A DNA stretch of 37,522 nucleotides from Eubacteriaceae bacterium. Lineage in GTDB: Bacteria; Bacillota; Clostridia; Eubacteriales; Anaerofustaceae. A program made the position numbers and the translations under genes. The notes under the pieces were generated by a model. The model ran no database searches and was not told the origin of the DNA. It saw only the letters and a program-made list of their open reading frames with translations. Location: positions 1-37,522 of the forward strand of contig WRIE01000028.1 of NCBI GenBank assembly GCA_009782875.1. The letters are read 5' to 3'. This document shows, one piece after another, positions 17,338 to 25,233 of this stretch (positions are counted from its first letter, which is position 1; each line of letters opens with the position of its first letter).

Positions 17338-18489
17338 ATGGCAGACAAACAGGCTTTACAGAAAGAAAACTTTTTTAAGGCTATCAACCACATCGAGCCA
17401 GATTGGATTCCAAAAGTTTCCCATGGCAACAACGCCATATTAGACTGGGCAGGGACTACGTTCTATGAAGTTGAAGGCAATCGTGAAAAGACAGAGGCAG
17501 TTTTAAGGCATTATTTGGACTCGATCCCAGTGGATGTCGGATCAGCTGGCTTCAACGCCTCGCCGAAGACATATGCTGCCCTGGACAACATGACAGAAAC
17601 GTTCCTCGGTCCAGACGGGATCACACTGCAGCATTTGCAGAGGCCGACAATGAAACCGGACGAATATCCGTTGTTGATCGAAGATATCCATGGATTTGTG
17701 AAAGAGACATTGCTTCCGAGAAAGTTCCCGACTTTCTTTGCTGACAAAGAAGGCGCAAAAGAGAAAGTCAAGACCATTCTCGACGAGAGCGCTAGCAGGA
17801 TTCTAGGCTTCTACAATGAACTGCAGCAGAGTTTGTATGTAGAGTATGGCGTATATCCATACCCGACAGGGAAACTGCCACGCTTCCTCATCCCGATCGA
17901 TTATGTGTTTGACCGCCTCCGCGGCTTCCAGGGGACACTTGCCGACTTGAGGAGGCGCCCGGCAGAAGTGCACGCAGCTCTCGATGTTATCTACAGGGAA
18001 AGGGCGACCACGTTCAAAGACACGAAAGAAAAAGACCTCTTCGCCTCATACATGGCACATATCCCATGCTACCTCAACCCCAAACAGTACGACGAGTTCT
18101 TCTGGCCGCACTTCAAGGAAATGGTTACAAACCTTGGAGACACTGGAAACAAGCTTTATATCTTCCTCGAAGGCAAATGGCTGCCATTCTGTGAGGGTTT
18201 CTTGGATCTGCCAAAAGACTCGCTTTACGGCTTGGTTGACGACGATGAAATATTGGACCTCAACAAAGTATTCGGCCATCACCATACGTTGGTTGGCGGG
18301 GTAAAGATGCAGAATATCAAGTTCTTGTCCGCCGAGAAGAACATCGACTATGCCAAACGGGTAATCGATGAAGTTGGACCTGGCGGAGGATACATATTTG
18401 GATGCAACAAGAGCTGGCTATGCAAAGGCGACATGAACCAAACCTTGGTCGATGTGTATAACTTTGCGAACGAGTACGGCAGGAAATAA
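17338..18489 (+). CDS. URO-D-superfamily protein (paralog 3)
   Basis: 383 residues, tandem duplicate of the gene at 15884 with the same blocks: KENFFKAINHIEPDWIPK, DVGSAGFNASPKTYAALD, GPDGITLQHLQR, FDRLRGFQGTLADLRRRP, HIPCYLNPKQYDEFFWP and the end GPGGGYIFGCNKSWLCKGD plus NFANEYGRK. The His-X-Cys zinc motif is again replaced (LYIFLEGKWLPF). Divergence is spread over the barrel, while the last 12 codons and the gap to the small ORF are almost identical at DNA level to copy 2. The start ATG lies 11 bases after AAGGAG. Function unknown; possibly a second substrate specificity. Confidence 0.85.
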   Translation: MADKQALQKENFFKAINHIEPDWIPKVSHGNNAILDWAGTTFYEVEGNREKTEAVLRHYLDSIPVDVGSAGFNASPKTYAALDNMTETFLGPDGITLQHLQRPTMKPDEYPLLIEDIHGFVKETLLPRKFPTFFADKEGAKEKVKTILDESASRILGFYNELQQSLYVEYGVYPYPTGKLPRFLIPIDYVFDRLRGFQGTLADLRRRPAEVHAALDVIYRERATTFKDTKEKDLFASYMAHIPCYLNPKQYDEFFWPHFKEMVTNLGDTGNKLYIFLEGKWLPFCEGFLDLPKDSLYGLVDDDEILDLNKVFGHHHTLVGGVKMQNIKFLSAEKNIDYAKRVIDEVGPGGGYIFGCNKSWLCKGDMNQTLVDVYNFANEYGRK

Positions 18490-18502
18490 GGAGGCAGAGA
18501 AA

Positions 18503-18622
18503 ATGGAATTCACAATTGACGAAGTCATTGAAGAACTGAAAATTGACAAAGACTGGGACTTGGCCGATCCGCTAAGAGAAAACCTGTTGAAAGATTTTGC
18601 TTGGACGCTTTTCGGGCTTTAA
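18503..18622 (+). CDS. URO-D-associated small protein, 39 aa (copy B)
   Basis: 39 residues starting MEFTIDEVIEELKIDKDW and ending LLKDFAWTLFGL. AAGGAGG again overlaps the end of the URO-D-like gene. The six substitutions relative to copy A lie at residues 10, 13, 14, 19, 26 and 27; the N-terminal motif and last 12 residues are unchanged, which points to purifying selection. It is followed by a strong terminator. Confidence 0.75.
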   Translation: MEFTIDEVIEELKIDKDWDLADPLRENLLKDFAWTLFGL

Positions 18623-18655
18623 ATTGAGAACAGCCTGGATTATATAGGCGATGTG

Positions 18656-18697
18656 GCAACCGTGATGCTAATGTATCACGGTTGCTTCTTTTTTTTG
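18656..18697 (+). terminator. Strong Rho-independent terminator
   Basis: GCAACCGTGAT/ATCACGGTTGC, an 11-bp perfect stem with an eight-base loop, followed by a T-rich run. It ends the transporter/URO-D transcription unit. Confidence 0.85.
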
Positions 18698-18831
18698 TTC
18701 CCGTTTATTCCAAGTCTGTAGGGAAATAAGTTTGGCCACATTGCCAATTGTTTCACTCTTGTTGACAAATGCTGCCGAAATGTGAATTATATTCATATTA
18801 TTAAAACCAAATTTAGTAATTATATTCTATA

Positions 18832-18860
18832 TTGACATGATTACAATATTAGTCTATTCT
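18832..18860 (+). promoter_or_regulatory. Promoter of URO-D paralog 4
   Basis: TTGACA, 17-base spacer, TATTCT, in an AT-rich stretch. Leader of about 250 bases to the ATG at 19121. Confidence 0.6.
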
Positions 18861-19009
18861 CTAAGTATATTAAATTCCATTTCCATTACTGTTTTAGTTG
18901 CATATTTGACAAATTATCAAATTTTTACTTCTACATAATGGGAATCCACATCGCCTAAACGGCTAGCCACCAGGTTTTGTGTAAAGTAATTTACTATATC
19001 CAATGCACA

Positions 19010-19056
19010 GGCAGCTTCATGAACGGATCGATGGCTGCTTTGATAAGCAGCTTCAT
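19010..19056 (+). promoter_or_regulatory. Leader with two mutually exclusive hairpins
   Basis: A 10-base direct repeat GCAGCTTCAT (19011-19020 and 19047-19056) flanks GGCTGCTT (19033-19040). The centre can pair with either the left GGCAGC (19010-19015) or the right AAGCAGC (19045-19051). No T run follows, so any control would more likely act on translation or RNA stability. The rest of 18698-19120 shows no gene. Confidence 0.35.
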
Positions 19057-19120
19057 TTAATTCCGGGCAAATTGTTGATCTTTAGCATTGCCAATTATTT
19101 CAATTCAGTGAAGGTAGCAA

Positions 19121-20287
19121 ATGAGTTTACAACAAGAAAGAAATCAACTCTACTGGGATCTTTGGGCTGGTAAAATTCCTGCCCGTGCGCCAATTGAATT
19201 TGGCGCAGGACATGACTATGCCCTTGACTATTTCGACTATGATCCAAGATATGACAGATACAACCCAGATTTGACATGGGAACTCGCTGACAAAGTCAAT
19301 GAAATGTACAAAGGGAGCGACACGCTTCCAATGGCCCCAACATCGCCATCCGCCGCTTACAGGTACATCAAGCAAGCATTTATGGTGCCTCAAAGCAACG
19401 GTTTCTTCCAACATCCAAACATCGTGGCTGTCGAGCTTGATGAGCTTCCAGAATTCTCAAAGGATATTTTCAAATACTATGTTGATGTAATCCAGCCTAG
19501 GGTTTATGGAATACTTCAAGACGATCCTGTATACGGCCAACTAAAGATCCAGATCGCAAGGCAAGTAATCAACCAAGAATTCGCAGGCAAACCAAACCTC
19601 ACGGACAAATACGAGTGCGCAAACGTCAACGAGGGAAGGCTCACAATGTGGGCGCCGTTCGACTTTGTTGCTGACTATATCAGGAGCTTCTCCACAATCC
19701 TGGTTGACTTGAGAAGGAAGCCCCAATACATCATCGACGCTTGCGAAGCGTCCAGCGAGTTCATGATCGAGCAGGCAAGGATGCAGCCGGCTCCGAATCC
19801 AAACAGAATTTCCCAGATGTCCATGCCTCTCCATATGGCGCCATACATGAAGCCCAGCGATGCAGAAAAGTTCTATTTCCCGACATACTACAAGACCATC
19901 AAAGGATTCCAGGATCTTGGCTTCTATGTGTCTACACACGCAGAGCAAGACTTCACGCCACATATCGAGTCAATGAATGAAGTCCCTGGCAAGTGCCGCA
20001 TCAAATTCGAGCACGCTGACCCCAAGAAAGTCGTCGCTGGAATGACCGGCCCGCACATCATCGAAAAAATGTACCATTTCGCCGTTCTTCGCACTGGCAC
20101 AGTGCAAGATTGCATCGACCAGGCTAAAGAGCTGCTTGATATCGTGATGCCGACAGGCAAATACATCTTCAGCCCATCCAAAAGCCCGCTTCGAAAGAAC
20201 GACACAAAAGTCGAGAATGCCCAAGCCCTTATCCAGTACTTGATTGAGAATGCGAAATATGAAAGAGCAGGGGAGTCCTATGAGTGA
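19121..20287 (+). CDS. URO-D-superfamily protein (paralog 4)
   Basis: 388 residues, more distant than paralogs 2 and 3. Recognisable parts are the N-terminal RNQLYWDLWAGKIPARAPIE, FDFVADYIRSFSTILVDLRRKP (the shared RxF..TL.DLRR.P block) and SMPLHMAPYMKPSDAEKFYF. At the place of the zinc His-X-Cys it reads FYVSTHAEQDFTPHIE: a His is present but no Cys two residues later, and the C-terminal GGG-F-C cysteine motif is replaced by TGKYIFSPSKSP. Metal binding, if any, must differ. ATG lies behind GAAGG. The last codons overlap the start of a 48-codon small ORF by eight bases. Reaction unknown. Confidence 0.82.
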   Translation: MSLQQERNQLYWDLWAGKIPARAPIEFGAGHDYALDYFDYDPRYDRYNPDLTWELADKVNEMYKGSDTLPMAPTSPSAAYRYIKQAFMVPQSNGFFQHPNIVAVELDELPEFSKDIFKYYVDVIQPRVYGILQDDPVYGQLKIQIARQVINQEFAGKPNLTDKYECANVNEGRLTMWAPFDFVADYIRSFSTILVDLRRKPQYIIDACEASSEFMIEQARMQPAPNPNRISQMSMPLHMAPYMKPSDAEKFYFPTYYKTIKGFQDLGFYVSTHAEQDFTPHIESMNEVPGKCRIKFEHADPKKVVAGMTGPHIIEKMYHFAVLRTGTVQDCIDQAKELLDIVMPTGKYIFSPSKSPLRKNDTKVENAQALIQYLIENAKYERAGESYE

Positions 20288-20426
20288 AAACAATTTCAAA
20301 CCTGTACTTACTAGAGAAGAATTAGCTGAGCGCTACGATCTCGATTTGGAAAAAGATGTTTACCTGCTAAACACTTTTGAGAAAATTGAAAAAGCGGTAT
20401 ATATTTTCTTGACATACCATCTCTAA
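20280..20426 (+). CDS. URO-D-associated small protein, 48 aa (divergent)
   Basis: 48 residues: MSENNFKPVLTREELAERYD ... TFEKIEKAVYIFLTYHL. The ATG at 20280 overlaps the preceding URO-D-like gene by eight bases, with a GGGGAG just upstream; longer in-frame extensions upstream are unlikely. It keeps the small, acidic-then-aromatic layout of the other small ORFs but I cannot align it convincingly with them. A damaged copy of its 3' end is found at 21340-21475. Likely partner of paralog 4, by position. Confidence 0.6.
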   Translation: MSENNFKPVLTREELAERYDLDLEKDVYLLNTFEKIEKAVYIFLTYHL

Positions 20427-20454
20427 AGAACGATAAATCCAATGCAATAACCAT

Positions 20455-20487
20455 GCCACAAGCAGCAAAGCTTGTGGCTTTTTTTTT
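20455..20487 (+). terminator. Rho-independent terminator after unit 4
   Basis: GCCACAAGC/GCTTGTGGC, a 9-bp perfect stem with a six-base loop, then nine T. Confidence 0.85.
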
Positions 20488-20603
20488 CTTTTTTTACTGT
20501 GTAATTGCCAAGCTAACAATAAAATTAGCTTGGCAAGGCTGAGTAGTCGATACGAATTAGTTAAATTTACTGGATTTTTGATATTAATTTCCACTTCAAG
20601 CCA

Positions 20604-20631
20604 TTGAAGGCCAAATCGAATTGTGTAGAAT
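20604..20631 (+). promoter_or_regulatory. Probable promoter of the lipoprotein gene
   Basis: TTGAAG, 16-base spacer, TAGAAT, 28 bases before the ATG at 20659. Confidence 0.4.
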
Positions 20632-20658
20632 ACAACTAAAATCGAAAAAAGGGGAAAA

Positions 20659-21315
20659 ATGAAAACTAAGAAATTAGCAATAGCGCTTATCACAGCAGCA
20701 TTGCTCGCCAGCCTTTCTGCATGCTCACAAAACAAGACTATACCCAATCCAGGCGGGACAAATGAAACAGCAGTCAGTTCGTTAATAGACTGGATCATTA
20801 ATCGCCAGTTCAGTTATGATTTTGAAATGCGTTCTGTGTTCGAAGACCAGGAAATTGTCGGAGCGGGATCCATGGCCATGGATGGAGAAAACTTCGCCAT
20901 CACAATGGAAACTGAGATCGATGGCCAGTCATTGAAAGCCAGGATCGTTTCTGTAGACGGCCAAGCCTTTATAATTGAAGATGTCAACAGGATTCTTATC
21001 AAATTGGGCAGCATCCCAGCTGAAATGACAAATGGCATCGTCATAGAAGTCGGCGAAATCCAGAAAATAGGTGAGGGCACAAGCGAGATCGAAGGCTACA
21101 ATGATTTTGTTGGCAAAGAATTTGAATACGAGGATTATCAGACAGAGGACGGTGTAGTCATGCGCTTTTTTCTAGAGGATGGGCAAGTTGTCGCTATTGC
21201 GAGCGAAAACGAGGGTTTCAAGGTAACAATGTCGATTTCAAACACATCAGATACGGCGCCTGATGGAATCTTCGACTTGCCTGAAGGCTACACTGAGATG
21301 ACGATGGGCGAGTAG
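20659..21315 (+). CDS. Hypothetical lipoprotein
   Basis: 218 residues with a clear lipoprotein signal: basic MKTKK, hydrophobic run, lipobox LSAC with the modified Cys at residue 22. The mature part is acidic and beta-rich, with repeated short blocks (GAGSMAMDGENFAITMETEI, FIIEDVNRILIKLGSIP, EFEYEDYQTEDGVVMRFFLE). This layout is common in Firmicutes LolA/LppX-like or DUF-type lipoproteins, but I do not assign a family. AGGGG lies at good distance from the ATG. It stands between unit 4 and a degenerate copy of unit 4's tail, so its link to the cluster is only positional. Confidence 0.75.
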   Translation: MKTKKLAIALITAALLASLSACSQNKTIPNPGGTNETAVSSLIDWIINRQFSYDFEMRSVFEDQEIVGAGSMAMDGENFAITMETEIDGQSLKARIVSVDGQAFIIEDVNRILIKLGSIPAEMTNGIVIEVGEIQKIGEGTSEIEGYNDFVGKEFEYEDYQTEDGVVMRFFLEDGQVVAIASENEGFKVTMSISNTSDTAPDGIFDLPEGYTEMTMGE

Positions 21316-21339
21316 CAGGAAGGCTACAAGAACCTGGCG

Positions 21340-21475
21340 CAACCAGCTTAGCACTTTTGAAAAGATCAAAAGTGCGGTATATGTTTCTAAACGTAACATT
21401 CCTAATAACTATACATCCAATGCAACGCCACGCCACCAGCAAACGTCGCTTGTGGCATTTTTCTATTTTTGAATT
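21340..21475 (+). repeat. Damaged copy of the unit-4 small-ORF tail and terminator
   Basis: Reads LSTFEKIKSAVYV where the small protein at 20280 has LNTFEKIEKAVYI, then continues through the matching non-coding sequence (ATCCAATGCAA in both) to a hairpin ending CGCTTGTGGC before a T-rich tail. It has no start and the stem is partly degenerate. It still may terminate the lipoprotein gene's transcript. It matches about 20370-20490. Confidence 0.75.
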
Positions 21476-21638
21476 ATTCTGGTAATGGCTTAAATGTTCA
21501 CAACGCTTTTGGGCTACAATTTCCAACATTAAAATCAGTATACGATTGCATTCCATGCTGGAAGCTAATGAAGGTTCTGTGGTACTCTGCTGTGTTATAA
21601 TCACGTTATTCGACTTATTCTTTTTATCGAGGTTTTTT

Positions 21639-22123
21639 ATGTATTATCAAGAATATTTGACTAGAGTACAAGAACGCTACTCAAAAGTGGATAGAGCACT
21701 GATCGGAGGTTTTGACACACAGTTGTTTTATGACGAAAAATTTGAAGTCAAATGGCCGCGACTAAGCTTAAAATTTTTTCTTTTGTCGCATATACACCAC
21801 ATTGCACTATTACTGATATTTCAGCTTACACAGACGCAAGCATGGATTATGCGCTTGACAACTATAAAGGATTGCCGCGAGGGCTGCAAAACGGTGTTGT
21901 AAGCTTCAACGTGCTGGCTTCTGACAATGTCGACATCGATGCAATCAACTATGCGGTTTCAAGGCCAAAGAAACACTTTGCAGCCATGCGCATGCCTGTT
22001 ATTTTCGACCTAGGGACAGGCAAACTCGCTTACTATGAAAAAACCCCTATGTGGGGCGGAATATACTACAAGTATTTTCGTGAATACATAAAGACCCATT
22101 TTACAACTTTTGATGTTATGTAA
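21639..22123 (+). pseudogene. Conserved hypothetical gene with a -1 frameshift
   Basis: The first frame starts MYYQEYLTRVQERYSKVDRA and runs to DEKFEVK near 21750; the next frame starts MAATKLKIFSFVAYTPHCTI and continues ASMDYALDNYKGLPRGLQNG, SRPKKHFAAMRMPVIFDL, then a tail with MWGGIYYKYFREYI. Together they make one protein of about 160 residues resembling a hypothetical family I recall from Clostridia (short N-terminal helix, then LPRGLQNGVVSFNVL and PKKHFAAFEMPV). One missing A at AAATGG explains the break. It may be a real pseudogene, a sequencing error, or two overlapping ORFs. No function known. Confidence 0.55.
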
Positions 22124-22145
22124 TTGAATAGCTGTATTCGAAATC

Positions 22146-22169
22146 AAGGCTGTAATTCAGCCTTTTTTT
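22146..22169 (+). terminator. Rho-independent terminator
   Basis: AAGGCTG/CAGCCTT with a five-base loop, running directly into T residues, 22 bases after the stop of the frameshifted gene. Confidence 0.75.
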
Positions 22170-22436
22170 ATTGCTGTACCACGTACGACATCGACAAGCC
22201 TTCGCCGGTCCTTTGCGCAATGGAGCGGATGCTGGTCCCGATTGCAGATCGTGTGGTTAGAAAACTTTACAAAAAAACGTAACAGGATGTTCATACACAA
22301 GCATTACAACGAGTTTTTCCCTTTAGTGTCATTGTTTGAGGATTCGTGACAATGTCCAACTAGTCTCTTGCAAGCCCTCTTGTCCGCTGTGGGCAGAGGC
22401 TTCTCGGCAATTCTTGCTAAAAAAAGGATGTTTGAA

Positions 22437-22826
22437 ATGGAACTATCTCCTGTAAAAAAATACACTGCCCGCTATCCTGACAAACAACAAGCTGGATTGG
22501 ATCAATTATTGGATAGACACAAGCCAGACTGTTGGAAAAAATCAGGCGCTGCGCTGCTTTTGCGTAGCGCTTTGGCAGCATCACAATTAGCCTGGCACTC
22601 TGGGAAATCCCTGCCAGATCCACAACAGGGATCAACCTGAAAAATGAATCTGGCACCTGTTTTTGAAAGTTTTCGAGATAACAGGATAAAAGGCACATTG
22701 GAAGAGCACGGGTTTAACAGCACAATGGCAAACAAAACAGTCGACATGCCACTTGAGAGGGGCACAAATCTAAAATGGTCGTTTGATTTTAGAAGTAAGC
22801 GGGGGAAGAGAACCTATTTATGTTGA
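22437..22826 (+). pseudogene. Possible decayed hypothetical lipoprotein-like gene
   Basis: The plus strand reads MELSPVKKYTARYPDKQQAG, then CWKKSGAALLLRSALAASQL, a stop, then LAPVFESFRDNRIKGTLEEH. This resembles a Clostridia hypothetical family that opens with KKY.AP.YPD, has a hydrophobic signal and later APVF. An internal stop and loss of the Cys-rich part suggest decay. The assignment is tentative. An unassigned open stretch (YDIDKPSPVLCAMERMLVP, 22190-22281) precedes it; the rest of 22170-22436 shows nothing. Confidence 0.3.
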
Positions 22827-22875
22827 GTTTCTTCCTTTCATCCTAAACTCTCGCCATTTTTATAATATACAAACA

Positions 22876-23231
22876 CTAGCCCCCCACATCCATCTTTTCT
22901 ACTGGGACATCCAATGCCGCCAAGATTGTCTTTTGCGTCTTGGTCAAAGGAATTAGTATTTTGCCTACCCCTCCATTTGCACAACCTTGATTTTCTTGAG
23001 CTCCAACAGCGCTTTCTCAATAGTCATGTTTTTCGTCTTGTGGTTGCCTTTGATTTTCTGGAGGAGATAGGTTCTGAGCATCAGCACAATAAAGCCGGCA
23101 AATATCTTCCCATCCATGTGAGCGGCAACAAGCAGCAAAACCGCCTGGCACCTATTTTTTAGCAGAATTTCCACCTTCGCACAGATGCCAAAATATCGCC
23201 AAGCGCGTACCATATCCGCAGTGACATCCAT
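22876..23231 (-). pseudogene. IS4/IS1634-like transposase C-terminal fragment
   Basis: The minus strand reads DGKIFAGFIVLMLRTYLLQK, KTKNMTIEKALLELKKIKVV and then, after a frameshift, GKILIPLTKTQKTILAALDV to a stop at 22876. The order (DGK.F..F..L.LR.YL, T.EK.L.EL.KIK.V, PLTK.QK.IL..L) is the C-terminal end of a DDE transposase family common in Firmicutes. It is truncated and frameshifted. Bases 23232-23329 show no feature. Confidence 0.65.
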
Positions 23232-23329
23232 GTCTTCGCAACTTTGCCCCTAAATGATATCCGGCTCCAATAATACAGCAAAATGCGGAGATGAATCGTC
23301 TAAATTGGATCAGAGCCTTCTACCATGTA

Positions 23330-24271
23330 TTAATCTTGGTCCTGTGCGCAATCAAAAGCATCGCCTATCAGGATATCGATGCCGTGGCCGATATGGGGCA
23401 AAATGCATTCCAAACTCTCCTTAGCCGCCTTAGGGCTGCCGGGAAGGTTTACAATTAGCGTGTTCCCCCTGATAACTGACACTGCGCGGCTAAGCATAGC
23501 CCTTCCTGTAATATTCATCGAGTATGCCCTAATCGCCTCGGCAATCCCTGGGGCGTTTCGCGTTGCAACAGCCATAGTCGCTTCCGGTGTGGTATCCCTG
23601 GAGGAAAAGCCTGTGCCGCCTGTTGTAAGCACCAGGTGGGTTTGGCGCCTGTCGGCAAAGTCGATTAGCGCGTCCTCCAACATTTTTCTGTCGTCAGGAA
23701 GCAAGATGGCATCATCGATTGTGTATCCTTGCTCCTTTAGCATCCCGGTGATGACGGGACCGCTTTCATCCACCCTCTCTCCTTTTGACCCAGAGTCGCT
23801 CAAGGTGATAATAGCCGCCCTGTATACTGTTGGAATCCCTTCTAAAACGATAGCGCTGTCCCCTGTGGATATGGTCCCCTCCTCCAAGACCTTTGCGAAA
23901 ATGCCTTCCCTGGGCATAATGCAATCCCCCATTTTCTCAAAGATCTGGCAATGTGTATGGCATTCTTTGCCTATCTGGGTCACTTCCAAGACAGCCTGCC
24001 CGCATTTTATGCGTGTGCCTACAGGAAGCTTGGCAAGGTCCAGGCCATCTACTACCAAGTTCTCGCCAAAATCCCCATGGCCCACACCAGCGCCTGCGTC
24101 GTTGAACTCTTGGATTTTCCCATAGGACAGCAAGCTCACTTGCCTATGCCAATCGCCTGCGTGGGCATCGCCTGCCGCCCCCCAATTGGCCTTGAACAGG
24201 ACTGAGCTCGCGTCTTTTTTTTGCACACCCCTGATATCGCTGACACAAACCGCTTTTATTATTCCTTGCAT
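23330..24271 (-). CDS. MOSC-MogA/MoaB fusion protein
   Basis: 313 residues joining two domains. Residues 1 to about 145 form a MOSC domain (VCVSDIRGVQKKD, GDAHAGDWHRQVSLLS, GDFGENLVVDGLDL, QIGKECHTHCQIF with the conserved Cys), a sulfur-carrier module found in molybdenum-cofactor enzymes. Residues about 150-313 form a MogA/MoaB domain, the molybdopterin adenylyltransferase (IITLSDSGSKGERVDESGP, LTTGGTGFSSRDTTPEAT, IVNLPGSPKAAKESLE). It adenylates the pterin before metal insertion by MoeA. ATG lies nine bases after GGAGG, which overlaps the moaA stop. It is the last gene of the operon; no terminator is obvious after it. Confidence 0.93.
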   Translation of the reverse strand: MQGIIKAVCVSDIRGVQKKDASSVLFKANWGAAGDAHAGDWHRQVSLLSYGKIQEFNDAGAGVGHGDFGENLVVDGLDLAKLPVGTRIKCGQAVLEVTQIGKECHTHCQIFEKMGDCIMPREGIFAKVLEEGTISTGDSAIVLEGIPTVYRAAIITLSDSGSKGERVDESGPVITGMLKEQGYTIDDAILLPDDRKMLEDALIDFADRRQTHLVLTTGGTGFSSRDTTPEATMAVATRNAPGIAEAIRAYSMNITGRAMLSRAVSVIRGNTLIVNLPGSPKAAKESLECILPHIGHGIDILIGDAFDCAQDQD

Positions 24272-24276
24272 GTTTT

Positions 24277-25233
24277 CTAACCTCCAATCCTTGACATCAT
24301 TCCTACCTCTCCCCCTGGCGCAATGCCTCGGGGCTTTGAGAAGATGGCCTGCGCGATTGCTTCGGATATTTCTTCATCACTGGTGCCTTTCCTGACAAGC
24401 TTGCGCAAATCAATGCCTACAGTTTGAAACAGGCATAGTTGCATAAACCCCTCGCTTGTCAGGCGGACCCGGTTGCATGTTTGGCATGAATGGCTCCATT
24501 TTGCGCTAATTATGCCTAAGCTGCCTTTCATCCCCGGGCTTTTGTAGTATTCGGCTGGGCCTGAGCCCCGCGTTTCGCTGTCAGGGGCCAGACCAGGGAA
24601 GGCGCCTTCCAATTGTTTTAGTATTTCACTTGCGCAAACCCCCTCAAAGCCCCCTGCCCCTTCTGCCGGCATCAGCTCGATAAAACGCACATCAACCGTG
24701 TAATTTATAGCAAGTTGGGACATGGGCAACAACTGCGCCTCATTGAGACCTTTGATTAAGACACAGTTGGCTTTAGTCCTAAGGCCTGATTCAACTGCCC
24801 ATATCAAAGCCCTATACGAGCCGCCAAACGAATCAGAACCCGTAATTCGGCTATTGATTTGCGCATCAAGCGAGTCGATGCTGATATTGATGGAATAAAG
24901 GCCAATATCCGCTAAATGCTTGATCTGCGCCTCATCCAAAAGTGTGCCGTTAGTGGTCAGAGACACTTTTTTTATTCCCGGGATTTTTACAAGTTTTTCA
25001 ATGAAGCCCATTGCCCCCCTCCTTGCCATGGGCTCGCCCCCAGTCACCCTAATAGTGTCTATGCCCAACCCGGATGTGATGGCAACGATCCTTTCAATCT
25101 CCTCATAGCGCATTATCTCATCATGGCCAAGCATGGAAAATTTTCCAGAAGCGCAATACAAACATCGCAAATTGCAACGGTCTGTGATGGAAACACGCAT
25201 ATAATTTATATTGCGGCCAAGAGAATCTATCAT
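24277..25233 (-). CDS. moaA: GTP 3',8-cyclase
   Basis: 318 residues, radical-SAM enzyme that with MoaC turns GTP into cyclic pyranopterin monophosphate. The N-terminal cluster motif is CNLRCLYC (Cys20, 24, 27), followed by the SAM-binding RVTGGEPMARRG and LTTNGTLL. The C-terminal [4Fe-4S] ligands are CQTCNRVRLTSEGFMQLCLF. The end lacks the usual terminal double glycine as the very last residues but does end RIGG, as MoaA does. Its ATG overlaps the moaC stop (ATGA). Confidence 0.97.
   Translation of the reverse strand: MIDSLGRNINYMRVSITDRCNLRCLYCASGKFSMLGHDEIMRYEEIERIVAITSGLGIDTIRVTGGEPMARRGAMGFIEKLVKIPGIKKVSLTTNGTLLDEAQIKHLADIGLYSINISIDSLDAQINSRITGSDSFGGSYRALIWAVESGLRTKANCVLIKGLNEAQLLPMSQLAINYTVDVRFIELMPAEGAGGFEGVCASEILKQLEGAFPGLAPDSETRGSGPAEYYKSPGMKGSLGIISAKWSHSCQTCNRVRLTSEGFMQLCLFQTVGIDLRKLVRKGTSDEEISEAIAQAIFSKPRGIAPGGEVGMMSRIGG

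Noticed and set aside
10604-20287. Methylotrophic cobamide methyltransferase system
   Set aside because: No corrinoid-binding protein, no methyltransferase I and no reactivating ferredoxin are present, and the zinc motif is missing in all four URO-D proteins.
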